9,276 nucleotides of DNA from Pseudomonadota bacterium (GTDB lineage Bacteria; Pseudomonadota; Gammaproteobacteria; Enterobacterales; Succinivibrionaceae), in NCBI GenBank assembly GCA_023460615.1, contig JAEWPL010000230.1, forward strand, positions 1 to 9,276, written 5' to 3'. The notes beneath the pieces were generated by a model. That model searched no databases, had not been told where the DNA came from, and saw only the letters and a list, made by a program, of their open reading frames with translations. Below, one piece after another: positions 1 through 5,653 of the stretch (positions within the stretch are counted from its first letter, which is position 1; the number at the start of each line of letters is the position of its first letter). Position numbers and translations under genes: made by a program.

Positions 1-10
1 TGCACGGTTG

Positions 11-85
11 TTAAGTTCTCTGCTCTGACAGAAAGACTGTATTACCCAAGTCTGAAAATGATGTAAGTTTACAGCATAATGTCAT
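11..85 (-). CDS. Possible 24-codon leader ORF
   Basis: On the minus strand an ATG at 85-83 opens a 24-codon frame (MTLCCKLTSF...SEQRT) closed by TAA at 13-11. It is preceded by AAGGAGGT (minus 102-95), a perfect Shine-Dalgarno sequence, with a 9-nt spacer, and lies about 53 nt downstream of the expected transcription start. The SD is also one arm of a stable hairpin (97-116), so translation would be blocked unless the hairpin opens. The peptide resembles no family I know and is not rich in any one amino acid, so a classical amino-acid attenuator is unlikely. It may be a regulatory leader peptide or simply untranslated. Confidence 0.25.
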   Translation of the reverse strand: MTLCCKLTSFSDLGNTVFLSEQRT

Positions 86-96
86 CAGGTAAGAAC

Positions 97-116
97 CTCC
101 TTGGCTTGCCAAGGAG
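97..116 (-). promoter_or_regulatory. SD-sequestering stem-loop in leader RNA
   Basis: CTCCTTGG and CCAAGGAG form a perfect 8-bp stem around a 4-nt centre, with a further C-G pair possible inside. In the minus-strand transcript the 3' arm contributes the AAGGAG of an eight-base SD (AAGGAGGT), so the 5' arm acts as an anti-SD. There is no T-tract after it, so it is not a terminator. Pairing is seen directly; control of translation is inferred. Confidence 0.5.
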
Positions 117-144
117 AGTAGTCAGTTCTGATTAGTGTGGGCGC

Positions 145-150
145 ATTATA
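145..150 (-). promoter_or_regulatory. Minus-strand sigma-70 -10 element with GC-rich discriminator
   Basis: The minus strand reads TATAAT followed directly by GCGCCCAC, giving an expected start near 138. A perfect -10 with a GC-rich discriminator is typical of growth-rate or stringently controlled promoters such as those of ribosomal protein and stable RNA genes. I see no good -35 at 16-18 bp; the upstream DNA is A/T-tract rich and could act as an UP element. The gene it serves is outside the window. Confidence 0.5.
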
Positions 151-182
151 CACTTAATAGTGTTAATTTTTTTAGACAAATT

Positions 183-200
183 TGATTATGATCTTAATCA
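183..200. repeat. Inverted repeat TGATTA-N6-TAATCA
   Basis: Perfect 6-bp arms separated by TGATCT. Its centre lies about 53 bp upstream of the expected start of the left-edge minus-strand promoter, a position where an activator could sit. It overlaps a poor FNR-like match (TTGAT-N4-ATCTT). It may be a regulator site, but short AT-rich repeats of this kind also arise by chance. Confidence 0.25.
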
Positions 201-345
201 CAACTACAACCGTTTGAATATTTTTGTTTTTAAAGAATTATAAATTTTTAAGTAATTCAAAAAGTTTTATGTGAAATACTCGACATAAATATTTCTAAAA
301 GGAAGAAAAATTATTTTTGAGAATTTTGAGGTGGGGGGGAAATTT

Positions 346-368
346 AAAGGAGGGTGCCCCCCTCCTTT
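346..368 (-). terminator. msbA transcription terminator
   Basis: AAAGGAGGG pairs perfectly with CCCTCCTTT around a 5-nt loop, beginning 3 nt beyond the msbA stop codon. On the minus strand the stem ends in TTT followed by AAATTT, a modest U-tract. The G7 run at 333-339 could compete for the C-rich arm. The position supports a terminator; the interrupted U-tract lowers certainty. Confidence 0.6.
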
Positions 369-371
369 TGA

Positions 372-2243
372 TTATTCCACTTTCTCGTCAGACTCTTTAG
401 CTAGATGGATAGCATCAACATCTTCAGCTGAAGTTTCTGCATCCTCTGCATGGTGAACCTTACTAAACTGAGAATTGTAAAGTACAGAGTAAGGACCATT
501 TTTAGCAAGTAACTCACTGTGAGAACCTTCTTCAACTACATTACCATCATTGATAACTAAGATCTTATCTGAGTCCATAATGGTAGATAGACGGTGAGCA
601 ATCACAATAGTGGTTCTGCCTTCCATTAGCTTATCTAAAGCTTGTTGCACTACTTTCTCAGACTTATTGTCTAAAGCAGAGGTAGCCTCATCTAAGATAA
701 CTACAGGAGCATTCTTTAAAATTGCGCGAGCAATAGCAAGTCTTTGCTTTTGACCACCTGATAAAAGTAAACCGCGCTCACCAATCATGGTATCAAGACC
801 TTGAGGTAATTTCTTTACAAATTCATCAAGGTAGGCACTCTTAATTGCAAAGGCAATTTCCTCATCGGTAGCATTTTCCTTACCATATAAAAGATTCTCA
901 CGGACTGTTCCATCAAATAAGAAGTTGTCCTGGAATACCATAGCAATCTGCTCTCTTAGTGAGGAAATTGTAAACTCTTTAATATCAGTACCATCAATGG
1001 TAATTGAGCCTGAGTCAATCTCATATAGTCGTGGGATTAGAGCTGTTACGGTAGATTTACCACCACCAGAGTTTCCTACTAAAGCAACTTTTGAACCTAC
1101 AGGAACAGTTAAATTAACCTTATGTAAAACTTCCCTCTGACCATCATAGGAGAAACATACGTCGTTAAACTTAATTTCTTTTTTGATGTCTTTAAGTACT
1201 TTAGTACCAGTACCATCATTAGTTTCATATGATGTGGTATCTAAAATCTTATAGATACGCTCTAGAGCAAGCAAAGCTGACTGTAAGGCTACATAATTAT
1301 TACCAATACTCTTAATTGGAGTATAAAGCATAATTAAAGCAGCTAAGAAAGCTACAAAGGTACCTGAGGTGATTTGACCTGTGGTAATTAAATGTAAGCC
1401 ATAATAAAGAACGCCTGCAACACCAATTGCAGTAACTAAGTGCATAGCAGGACCTAACCAGTTGGTATTACGGATCATACGCATGGATAAGTGGAAAGCT
1501 TCTTCGATGTTTTGAGTAAACTTTGAAAAAATTGCATGCTGCAAATTAAAGGCTTTGATGATCTTAATGCCAGAATAGGTTTCAAAGTAATTAGAATTGA
1601 TCTTTGAGCTTGCCTTTACAGTAAGTCCCATCAATTTCATCACTTTTTTACGGGCAACCTTCATTGGTAGAATTAAGAATACTAATACACCTAAGGCAAT
1701 AAAGGACAATTGCCAAGAGTTGTATAACAATACTACGATAAGACCTAATGAAGACCAGAATTTTGATAAAAACAACTTAACGTTGGTAATTAAACCTGTA
1801 GTTGCAGTATCAGCATCAGAGCAAAAACGCATTAGCACGATACCAGAGGTGTTCTTATCAAAGAAGGCTGAATCATTATTGATAAGCTTTTTATATAAAG
1901 CTAGCTTTAAATTAGTTGCAATGCGGGATCCTACATAGCTGTTTACAATGTTAGAGGTATAGATACAAATACCTTGAACAATGGTAAAACCAATAATGAT
2001 AAAAGGTACTTTATAGGCAAACTCAGTATCTTTATCAACCATTACATTATCCATAAAAGGCTTTAAGAAAGATGCAACAGCTGCATCTAAAGCACCTACA
2101 GGAATGGTTAATAAAATACCTAGGATAGTTAAGAATAGATATGGTTTTAAAAATGGCCAAAACTTTTTAAAACCAGTAAAGCCAGATAAAGAGCCTTGCT
2201 CATTAATGACATCAAGTCTTTGAGGTTGTTGTTTATTACTCAT
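372..2243 (-). CDS. msbA: MsbA-type lipid A/phospholipid ABC exporter
   Basis: Half-transporter, 623 aa, expected to act as an inner-membrane homodimer that flips lipid A-core across the membrane using ATP. The first ~315 residues carry six hydrophobic helices typical of the type IV ABC exporter fold. The nucleotide-binding domain follows, with Walker A GNSGGGKST (390-398), Q-loop Gln 438, signature LSGGQ (494-498), Walker B VVILDE (514-519) and H-loop His 550. A charged, mostly acidic tail of about 28 residues follows the usual end and is absent from the 582-aa E. coli protein. ATG 2243 is chosen over GTG 2249 because AAGAG sits 5 nt upstream of it. lpxK, the usual neighbour, is not seen next to it; upstream lies ackA. 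The family assignment is firm; the exact lipid substrate is inferred from similarity, and another lipid or drug exporter of the same class is possible. Confidence 0.85.
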   Translation of the reverse strand: MSNKQQPQRLDVINEQGSLSGFTGFKKFWPFLKPYLFLTILGILLTIPVGALDAAVASFLKPFMDNVMVDKDTEFAYKVPFIIIGFTIVQGICIYTSNIVNSYVGSRIATNLKLALYKKLINNDSAFFDKNTSGIVLMRFCSDADTATTGLITNVKLFLSKFWSSLGLIVVLLYNSWQLSFIALGVLVFLILPMKVARKKVMKLMGLTVKASSKINSNYFETYSGIKIIKAFNLQHAIFSKFTQNIEEAFHLSMRMIRNTNWLGPAMHLVTAIGVAGVLYYGLHLITTGQITSGTFVAFLAALIMLYTPIKSIGNNYVALQSALLALERIYKILDTTSYETNDGTGTKVLKDIKKEIKFNDVCFSYDGQREVLHKVNLTVPVGSKVALVGNSGGGKSTVTALIPRLYEIDSGSITIDGTDIKEFTISSLREQIAMVFQDNFLFDGTVRENLLYGKENATDEEIAFAIKSAYLDEFVKKLPQGLDTMIGERGLLLSGGQKQRLAIARAILKNAPVVILDEATSALDNKSEKVVQQALDKLMEGRTTIVIAHRLSTIMDSDKILVINDGNVVEEGSHSELLAKNGPYSVLYNSQFSKVHHAEDAETSAEDVDAIHLAKESDEKVE

Positions 2244-2253
2244 TAGCACTCTT

Positions 2254-2290
2254 AAAATTAAAAATCCCCGTACTGTCGAATACGAGGATT
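2254..2290 (-). terminator. Terminator hairpin between ackA and msbA, possible attenuator
   Basis: In minus-strand RNA, 2290-2281 pairs with 2272-2263 over ten positions (nine Watson-Crick and one G-U) around an 8-nt loop, followed by TTTTTAATTTT. This is an intrinsic terminator for ackA. It lies downstream of a candidate msbA promoter and just before the msbA SD, so it would also sit in the msbA leader. The loop contains TCGACAG, complementary to CTGTCGA at 2309-2303 upstream; that pairing would trap the 5' arm of the terminator and could act as an antiterminator or form a pseudoknot. Confidence 0.7.
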
Positions 2291-2332
2291 AGGTTACTAA
2301 TATCGACAGATTTTTGAAATAAAACTTTGTCT

Positions 2333-2361
2333 ATATTAGATTAAAATGCACTTTTTGTAAA
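2333..2361 (-). promoter_or_regulatory. Candidate msbA promoter
   Basis: On the minus strand TTTACA (2361-2356, 5 of 6 to consensus) and TAATAT (2338-2333, 4 of 6) are separated by exactly 17 bp, starting just after the ackA stop codon. The expected start near 2326 gives an ~80-nt leader that includes the terminator-like hairpin. This is a match by eye with no experimental support. Confidence 0.45.
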
Positions 2362-2365
2362 CGTA

Positions 2366-3589
2366 TTAAGCCTTAACAAAGCTCATTGCAGAACGAGCAA
2401 TTACTAATTCCTCGTTAGTTGCAATAACAAATACTTTTACCTTTGAATCAGGTGCAGAAATAGTTTGGTGATCAACACCCATATATACTTTTGCTTTGTA
2501 GTTAGCATCGTTATCAAGTTTAATGCCAAAGCTCTCTTCAAGCTCTGCACAAACAATCTTACGAGTGGTTGGACCATTCTCACCTACACCACCAGAGAAT
2601 ACGATGGCATCAACATGTCCTAGTGGAACATAGTAAGAAGCGATGAACTTAGCTAGACGATAAGCATACATCTCTAAAGCAAGCTTACATCTCTCGTTAC
2701 CCTCATTGTAACCTGCTACAATTGGTCTAAAGTCTGAAGAAACACCACTTACAGCAGCCATACCAGACTTCTTGTTAAATACTTCCTTAACCTCGTCTGG
2801 AGTCATACCCATTCTTTCGCATAAGAAGAATACAACTGAAGCATCGATGCTACCACAACGAGTACCCATGATTAGACCATCAAGTGGAGTTAAGCCCATT
2901 GAAGTATCAATGCACTTACCGCCCTTTACTGCTGACACAGAAGCACCATTACCTAAGTGACAAGTAATGATATTTGTTTCCTCAAGAGGCTTATTTAACA
3001 TCTTAGCTGCTTCTTGAGATAGGAACATGTGAGAAGTACCGTGAGCACCGTACTTACGTAAGTGTAAATCAGTGTAGTATTCCTCAGGAATTGCATAACG
3101 ATATGCCTTTGGTGGCATAGTCTGATGGAAAGCGGTATCAAATACTGCTACGTGAGGAATTGATGGGAAATTAGCACGAGCTGCATCAATACCTAATAAG
3201 TGAGCAGGATTGTGTAATGGAGCAAAAGGAATAACTTTCTTGATGTTCTCTTCTACTTCATCATCAATTAAAGTAGGTTGTGAGTAGATATCGCCACCTT
3301 GCACAATTCTGTGACCGCAAGCTACGATAGAATCGTGTAATGCTTCATCTTTAGCAAGTACATTCTTAACTAAGAACTCTAAAGCTTTTGAGTGATCAGC
3401 ACCTGCACCTAACTGAGTCTCGGTCTTTTCACCACCATTAAACTTCCAAGAAATTCTTGCATCTGCTAAACCTAGAGCTTCTGCAATACCATTTAAAAAG
3501 ACGTGACCGTCTTTTGGATCCAAAATTGCAAACTTAACAGATGAGCTACCACAGTTGATAACTAAAGCTGTCTTTGGATATGTACTCAT
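2366..3589 (-). CDS. ackA: Acetate kinase
   Basis: Cytosolic acetate kinase, 407 aa (about 400 in the family), making ATP and acetate from acetyl phosphate and ADP, or the reverse. Visible ASKHA-family features: N-terminal NCGSSSVK (12-19), GHR (Arg 94), FDTAFHQ with the catalytic Asp 151, GAHGTSH (His 183), HLGNGAS (His 211), GTRCGSID (Arg 244), FSGGVGEN (331-338) and TNEE near 391-394. The usual VHGG after GHR reads VQGG here. ATG 3589 has AGGTG a few bases upstream. The expected partner pta (phosphotransacetylase) is not downstream; a terminator and msbA follow instead. Upstream DNA shows an FNR-type box and -10, suggesting anaerobic induction. The assignment is secure. Confidence 0.97.
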   Translation of the reverse strand: MSTYPKTALVINCGSSSVKFAILDPKDGHVFLNGIAEALGLADARISWKFNGGEKTETQLGAGADHSKALEFLVKNVLAKDEALHDSIVACGHRIVQGGDIYSQPTLIDDEVEENIKKVIPFAPLHNPAHLLGIDAARANFPSIPHVAVFDTAFHQTMPPKAYRYAIPEEYYTDLHLRKYGAHGTSHMFLSQEAAKMLNKPLEETNIITCHLGNGASVSAVKGGKCIDTSMGLTPLDGLIMGTRCGSIDASVVFFLCERMGMTPDEVKEVFNKKSGMAAVSGVSSDFRPIVAGYNEGNERCKLALEMYAYRLAKFIASYYVPLGHVDAIVFSGGVGENGPTTRKIVCAELEESFGIKLDNDANYKAKVYMGVDHQTISAPDSKVKVFVIATNEELVIARSAMSFVKA

Positions 3590-3631
3590 TTAAACACCTA
3601 ATTTTTAATTGTTACGATTCTTTTATATACG

Positions 3632-3647
3632 CCCCAACCTTTTGGGG
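3632..3647 (-). promoter_or_regulatory. Hairpin near the 5' end of the ackA mRNA
   Basis: CCCCAA and TTGGGG form a perfect 6-bp, GC-rich stem with a 4-nt loop, about 12 nt after the expected ackA transcription start (near 3659). No T-tract follows on the minus strand, so it is not a terminator. Stems close to the 5' end commonly slow mRNA decay; that role is inferred. Confidence 0.4.
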
Positions 3648-3666
3648 AAAATTCATATTGCGCATT

Positions 3667-3672
3667 ATTCTA
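3667..3672 (-). promoter_or_regulatory. ackA promoter -10 element
   Basis: TAGAAT on the minus strand matches TATAAT at 5 of 6 positions, with an expected start at 3659-3660 and a leader of about 70 nt. No -35 hexamer is recognisable at 16-18 bp, which fits a promoter that depends on an activator, here probably FNR at 3694-3707. Confidence 0.5.
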
Positions 3673-3693
3673 TCATTTTTATCTTTAAACTTG

Positions 3694-3707
3694 TTGATAT
3701 TGATCAT
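3694..3707. promoter_or_regulatory. FNR-type binding site upstream of ackA
   Basis: TTGAT-ATTG-ATCAT matches the FNR consensus TTGAT-N4-ATCAA at 9 of 10 conserved bases. Its centre (3700.5) falls 41-42 bp upstream of the start predicted from the TAGAAT -10, which is the standard class II FNR activator position. An overlapping odd palindrome, TTGATCATCAA (3700-3710), shares the right half and offers an alternative reading. Confidence 0.5.
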
Positions 3708-3893
3708 CAAAATTGCACAGTTAATAATATTTAACACAAGATCTAGCCTTATTTCACATTAACAGTGCTTTTTAGGTAAGTTATCACTTAAGCCGACTAG
3801 ATCAGAAATGTAAGTCTAATTTAAGCATTTATACTTGCTAATTTGTTGTAAAATAAGACAAGTTTTTAAAATTTGAGTGTTTATAGGCAATAT

Positions 3894-4535
3894 ATGATAG
3901 ACGTAGCTGATTTAAGACGTAGTTATCAACAAGGTGGTTTAGACGAAAGTGAATTACCTTCCCACCCTATGGATTTATTTGAAAAGTGGTTACAACAAGC
4001 CATCGATTCTAAAATGTACGATCCTAATGGCGTTGTAGTAAGTACTGTAGATGAACAAGGGCAACCTTACTCTCGTATGGTTTTATTAAAAGATTATGAT
4101 AGAGAAAATTTAGTTTTTTACACTAATCTTGGCTCAAGAAAAGCTCACCACATTAAAGGTAATCCTAAAGTATGCCTTCTATTTCCTTGGTACATGCTTG
4201 AAAGACAGGTAATGTTCATCGGTGAAGCTACAAGACAAAGTACTTTAGAAGATCTTAAATATTTCCACTCAAGACCTCGTGGTAGTCAAATCGGTGCTTG
4301 GGCATCTCACCAATCTCATTTAATCTCAGCACGAGGTATTCTTGAAGGTAAATTTTTAGAGCTTAAAGAGAAATTTAAAAATGGTGAAATTCCACTACCT
4401 TCTTTCTGGGGTGGATATAAAGTTCGTTTTCACCAAGTAGAATTTTGGCAAGGTCGTGAGAATAGATTACATGACAGATTTATTTACGATCTTGAAGATG
4501 GAGTTTGGCAAAAGCCAAAGAGACTTGCTCCTTAA
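3894..4535 (+). CDS. pdxH: Pyridoxamine/pyridoxine 5'-phosphate oxidase
   Basis: FMN-dependent cytosolic dimer that oxidises PNP or PMP to pyridoxal 5'-phosphate, the last step of PLP synthesis and salvage. 213 aa from ATG 3894 (218 in E. coli), with clear similarity throughout: RMVLLK (61-66) and YTNLGSRKA (76-84) of the FMN-binding split barrel, RPRGSQIGAW (127-136), PSFWGGY (169-175), and the C-terminal FWQG...RLHDR block (184-195) ending in RLAP. The frame stays open to a TTG at 3873, but that codon lacks an SD and lies close to the possible promoter, whereas ATG 3894 has ATAGG 6 nt upstream. The TTG start (220 aa) cannot be fully excluded. Monocistronic, ending at a terminator shared with purU. 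Confidence 0.95.
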   Translation: MIDVADLRRSYQQGGLDESELPSHPMDLFEKWLQQAIDSKMYDPNGVVVSTVDEQGQPYSRMVLLKDYDRENLVFYTNLGSRKAHHIKGNPKVCLLFPWYMLERQVMFIGEATRQSTLEDLKYFHSRPRGSQIGAWASHQSHLISARGILEGKFLELKEKFKNGEIPLPSFWGGYKVRFHQVEFWQGRENRLHDRFIYDLEDGVWQKPKRLAP

Positions 4536-4542
4536 TTAAACT

Positions 4543-4570
4543 AAAGGCTCTAATTTTATTTAGAGCCTTT
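4543..4570. terminator. Bidirectional terminator between pdxH and purU
   Basis: AAAGGCTCTAA and TTAGAGCCTTT form a perfect 11-bp stem with a 6-nt loop, midway between the convergent stop codons (4535 and 4591). The arms end in TTT on both strands, followed by GGTTTA on plus and AGTTTAATT on minus, so it can work in either direction with imperfect U-tracts. Confidence 0.8.
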
Positions 4571-4590
4571 GGTTTATCCTTAAGTAGTTT

Positions 4591-5439
4591 TTAGAATACT
4601 ACTGTCTTGTTACCATGAATAAACACTTTATCATCAAGTACTTTATTTACTGCTCTTAATAACACCATCTGTTCTACATCGTGACCTGCTTTTGCTAAAG
4701 TATCAGGATCATAACGGTGGGTTACTTTGATTACGTCCTGCTCAATGATAGGTCCTTCATCTAAATTGTTAGTTACAAAGTGAGCGGTAGCACCGATAAT
4801 CTTTACGCCACGATTATAAGCTTGCAAATATGGTTTTGCACCAATGAATGCAGGTAAGAAGGAGTGGTGAATGTTGATAATTTTGCCAAGTGGATAGTGA
4901 TTTACAAACTCAGGAGATAAGATACGCATGTACTTAGCTAAAATCACATAGTCACAATTTGTGCTATCAATTACTTCCATCATGCGCTTTTCTTGTTCTT
5001 CTTTAGTAATACCTTCACAAGAAACTAACTTAAATGGCACATCAAACTTCTGTGCTAACACACCAAGCTCTGGGTAATTACCAGCTACACAAACGATATC
5101 AGCATTTAGAGCACCAGAGTATGCTTTCATTAAAAGTTCACCTAAACAGTGAGACTCTTTAGTTACTAATACACACAATCTACGCTTGTGGTTGTCTGCT
5201 AAACGCACTGTTGCACCTTGAGGCAAAACACCAATTACAGTGTTAATAAAAGTTTGATTAGAGTTATCGTCATCAAAATTACCTTCGATTACTGTTCTCA
5301 TAAAGAACTTAGCATCCTCGTGGGAAGCAAACTGATCTTGGCGAATAACATTAAAATGAAATAAAGAACATACGTTAGTGATCTTTGCAATTAAGCCTAC
5401 GTCATCGGTACATTCGGTTAAAAGAATTCTTTTTTCCAT
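4591..5439 (-). CDS. purU: Formyltetrahydrofolate deformylase
   Basis: Hydrolyses 10-formyl-THF to THF and formate; the formate can feed PurT in purine synthesis and the reaction balances the one-carbon pool. 282 aa (280 in E. coli), with strong similarity along the length. An N-terminal ACT domain (about 4-85), the site of methionine/glycine control in E. coli, is followed by a formyltransferase-fold domain with catalytic Asn 189 and His 191 in INIHHSFLPAFIGAKPY and Asp 227 in NNLDEGP. ATG 5439 is chosen because MEKRILLTEC aligns with the family N-terminus. The frame continues to a TTG at 5523, but that extra stretch is unlike the family and contains a probable -10 (TATACT). The SD is weak. 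Divergent from gltA, convergent with pdxH. Confidence 0.96.
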   Translation of the reverse strand: MEKRILLTECTDDVGLIAKITNVCSLFHFNVIRQDQFASHEDAKFFMRTVIEGNFDDDNSNQTFINTVIGVLPQGATVRLADNHKRRLCVLVTKESHCLGELLMKAYSGALNADIVCVAGNYPELGVLAQKFDVPFKLVSCEGITKEEQEKRMMEVIDSTNCDYVILAKYMRILSPEFVNHYPLGKIINIHHSFLPAFIGAKPYLQAYNRGVKIIGATAHFVTNNLDEGPIIEQDVIKVTHRYDPDTLAKAGHDVEQMVLLRAVNKVLDDKVFIHGNKTVVF

Positions 5440-5514
5440 AACTGTATTTTTTATTGTGCAACAAATTGAAAATGTGAATTTTTGAATTCTATGATTAAAT
5501 TCAGCTTTTGTAAA

Positions 5515-5520
5515 AGTATA
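5515..5520 (-). promoter_or_regulatory. Candidate purU -10 element
   Basis: TATACT on the minus strand matches consensus at 5 of 6 positions, about 75 bp upstream of the purU ATG. There is no clear -35; that position is occupied by the 12-bp inverted repeat at 5525-5563, so a bound regulator would contact or block polymerase here. Confidence 0.4.
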
Positions 5521-5524
5521 CAAG

Positions 5525-5563
5525 AATTTGCACTAATTTGAGCGTATTAATTTAGTGCAAATT
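5525..5563. repeat. Perfect 12-bp inverted repeat between purU and gltA
   Basis: AATTTGCACTAA (5525-5536) and TTAGTGCAAATT (5552-5563) are exact reverse complements separated by 15 bp. The centre is about 36 bp upstream of the expected purU start and about 74 bp upstream of the expected gltA start. This suits an operator for a dimeric regulator with widely spaced half-sites. A hairpin in RNA is also possible, but the arms are AT-rich and no T-tract follows. Confidence 0.6.
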
Positions 5564-5581
5564 AAGCTATTTACACATAAT

Positions 5582-5610
5582 TTAGCAATTTTAAATTTTA
5601 TGTTTACAAT
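5582..5610 (+). promoter_or_regulatory. Candidate gltA promoter
   Basis: TTAGCA (5582-5587, 4 of 6) and TACAAT (5605-5610, 5 of 6) are separated by 17 bp, with an expected start near 5617 and a 37-nt leader. A second weaker pair, TTTACA (5570-5575) and TAAATT (5592-5597) at 16 bp, overlaps it, so the exact promoter is uncertain. Confidence 0.4.
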
Positions 5611-5653
5611 GAGTTAAGACTAAATTTTCACTCAACAAGGAAGACACATCACA

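Larger units (their letters stand above)
1..371. other. Gene-poor left edge with a minus-strand leader region
   Basis: No ORF of convincing length or family is visible on either strand. The left part (1-150) looks like the promoter and 5' leader of a minus-strand gene that starts beyond the left edge: a perfect TATAAT on the minus strand, a GC-rich discriminator, a stem-loop and a tiny ORF, each listed separately. The middle (150-330) is very AT-rich and holds a small inverted repeat (TGATTA-N6-TAATCA, 183-200). The right part (333-368) has a run of seven G and a GC-rich hairpin that ends the msbA transcript. No tRNA or rRNA signature was found. Confidence 0.6.
3590..3893. other. Divergent ackA/pdxH regulatory gap
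   Basis: 304 bases without a gene. The left half serves ackA on the minus strand (leader hairpin, -10, FNR-type box, listed separately). The right half should hold the pdxH promoter: candidate -10 hexamers are TATACT (3830-3835) and TAAAAT (3849-3854), neither with a convincing -35 at normal spacing, so I do not choose between them. A 62-codon plus-strand frame at 3574-3762 crosses these signals, is hydrophobic and AT-derived, and is not considered a gene. Confidence 0.6.

Noticed and set aside
95..102. ACCTCCTT on the plus strand as the 3' end of a 16S rRNA
   Set aside because: The preceding bases do not match the conserved 16S 3' sequence; it is better read as a Shine-Dalgarno on the minus strand.
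925..1140. 71-codon plus-strand frame within msbA
   Set aside because: Antisense shadow of the ATPase domain, with no family resemblance and no SD or promoter.
1597..1938. 113-codon plus-strand frame within msbA
   Set aside because: Antisense to the transmembrane region of msbA; its composition follows the real gene.
2772..2960. 62-codon plus-strand frame within ackA
   Set aside because: Antisense shadow of a highly conserved part of acetate kinase.
3574..3762. 62-codon hydrophobic plus-strand frame upstream of pdxH
   Set aside because: Overlaps the ackA start, its promoter and the FNR-type box; hydrophobicity follows from AT-rich codons and no known family is apparent.
5440..5523. 28-residue N-terminal extension of PurU from TTG 5523
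   Set aside because: Not similar to the family, no SD, and it contains the probable -10 TATACT.
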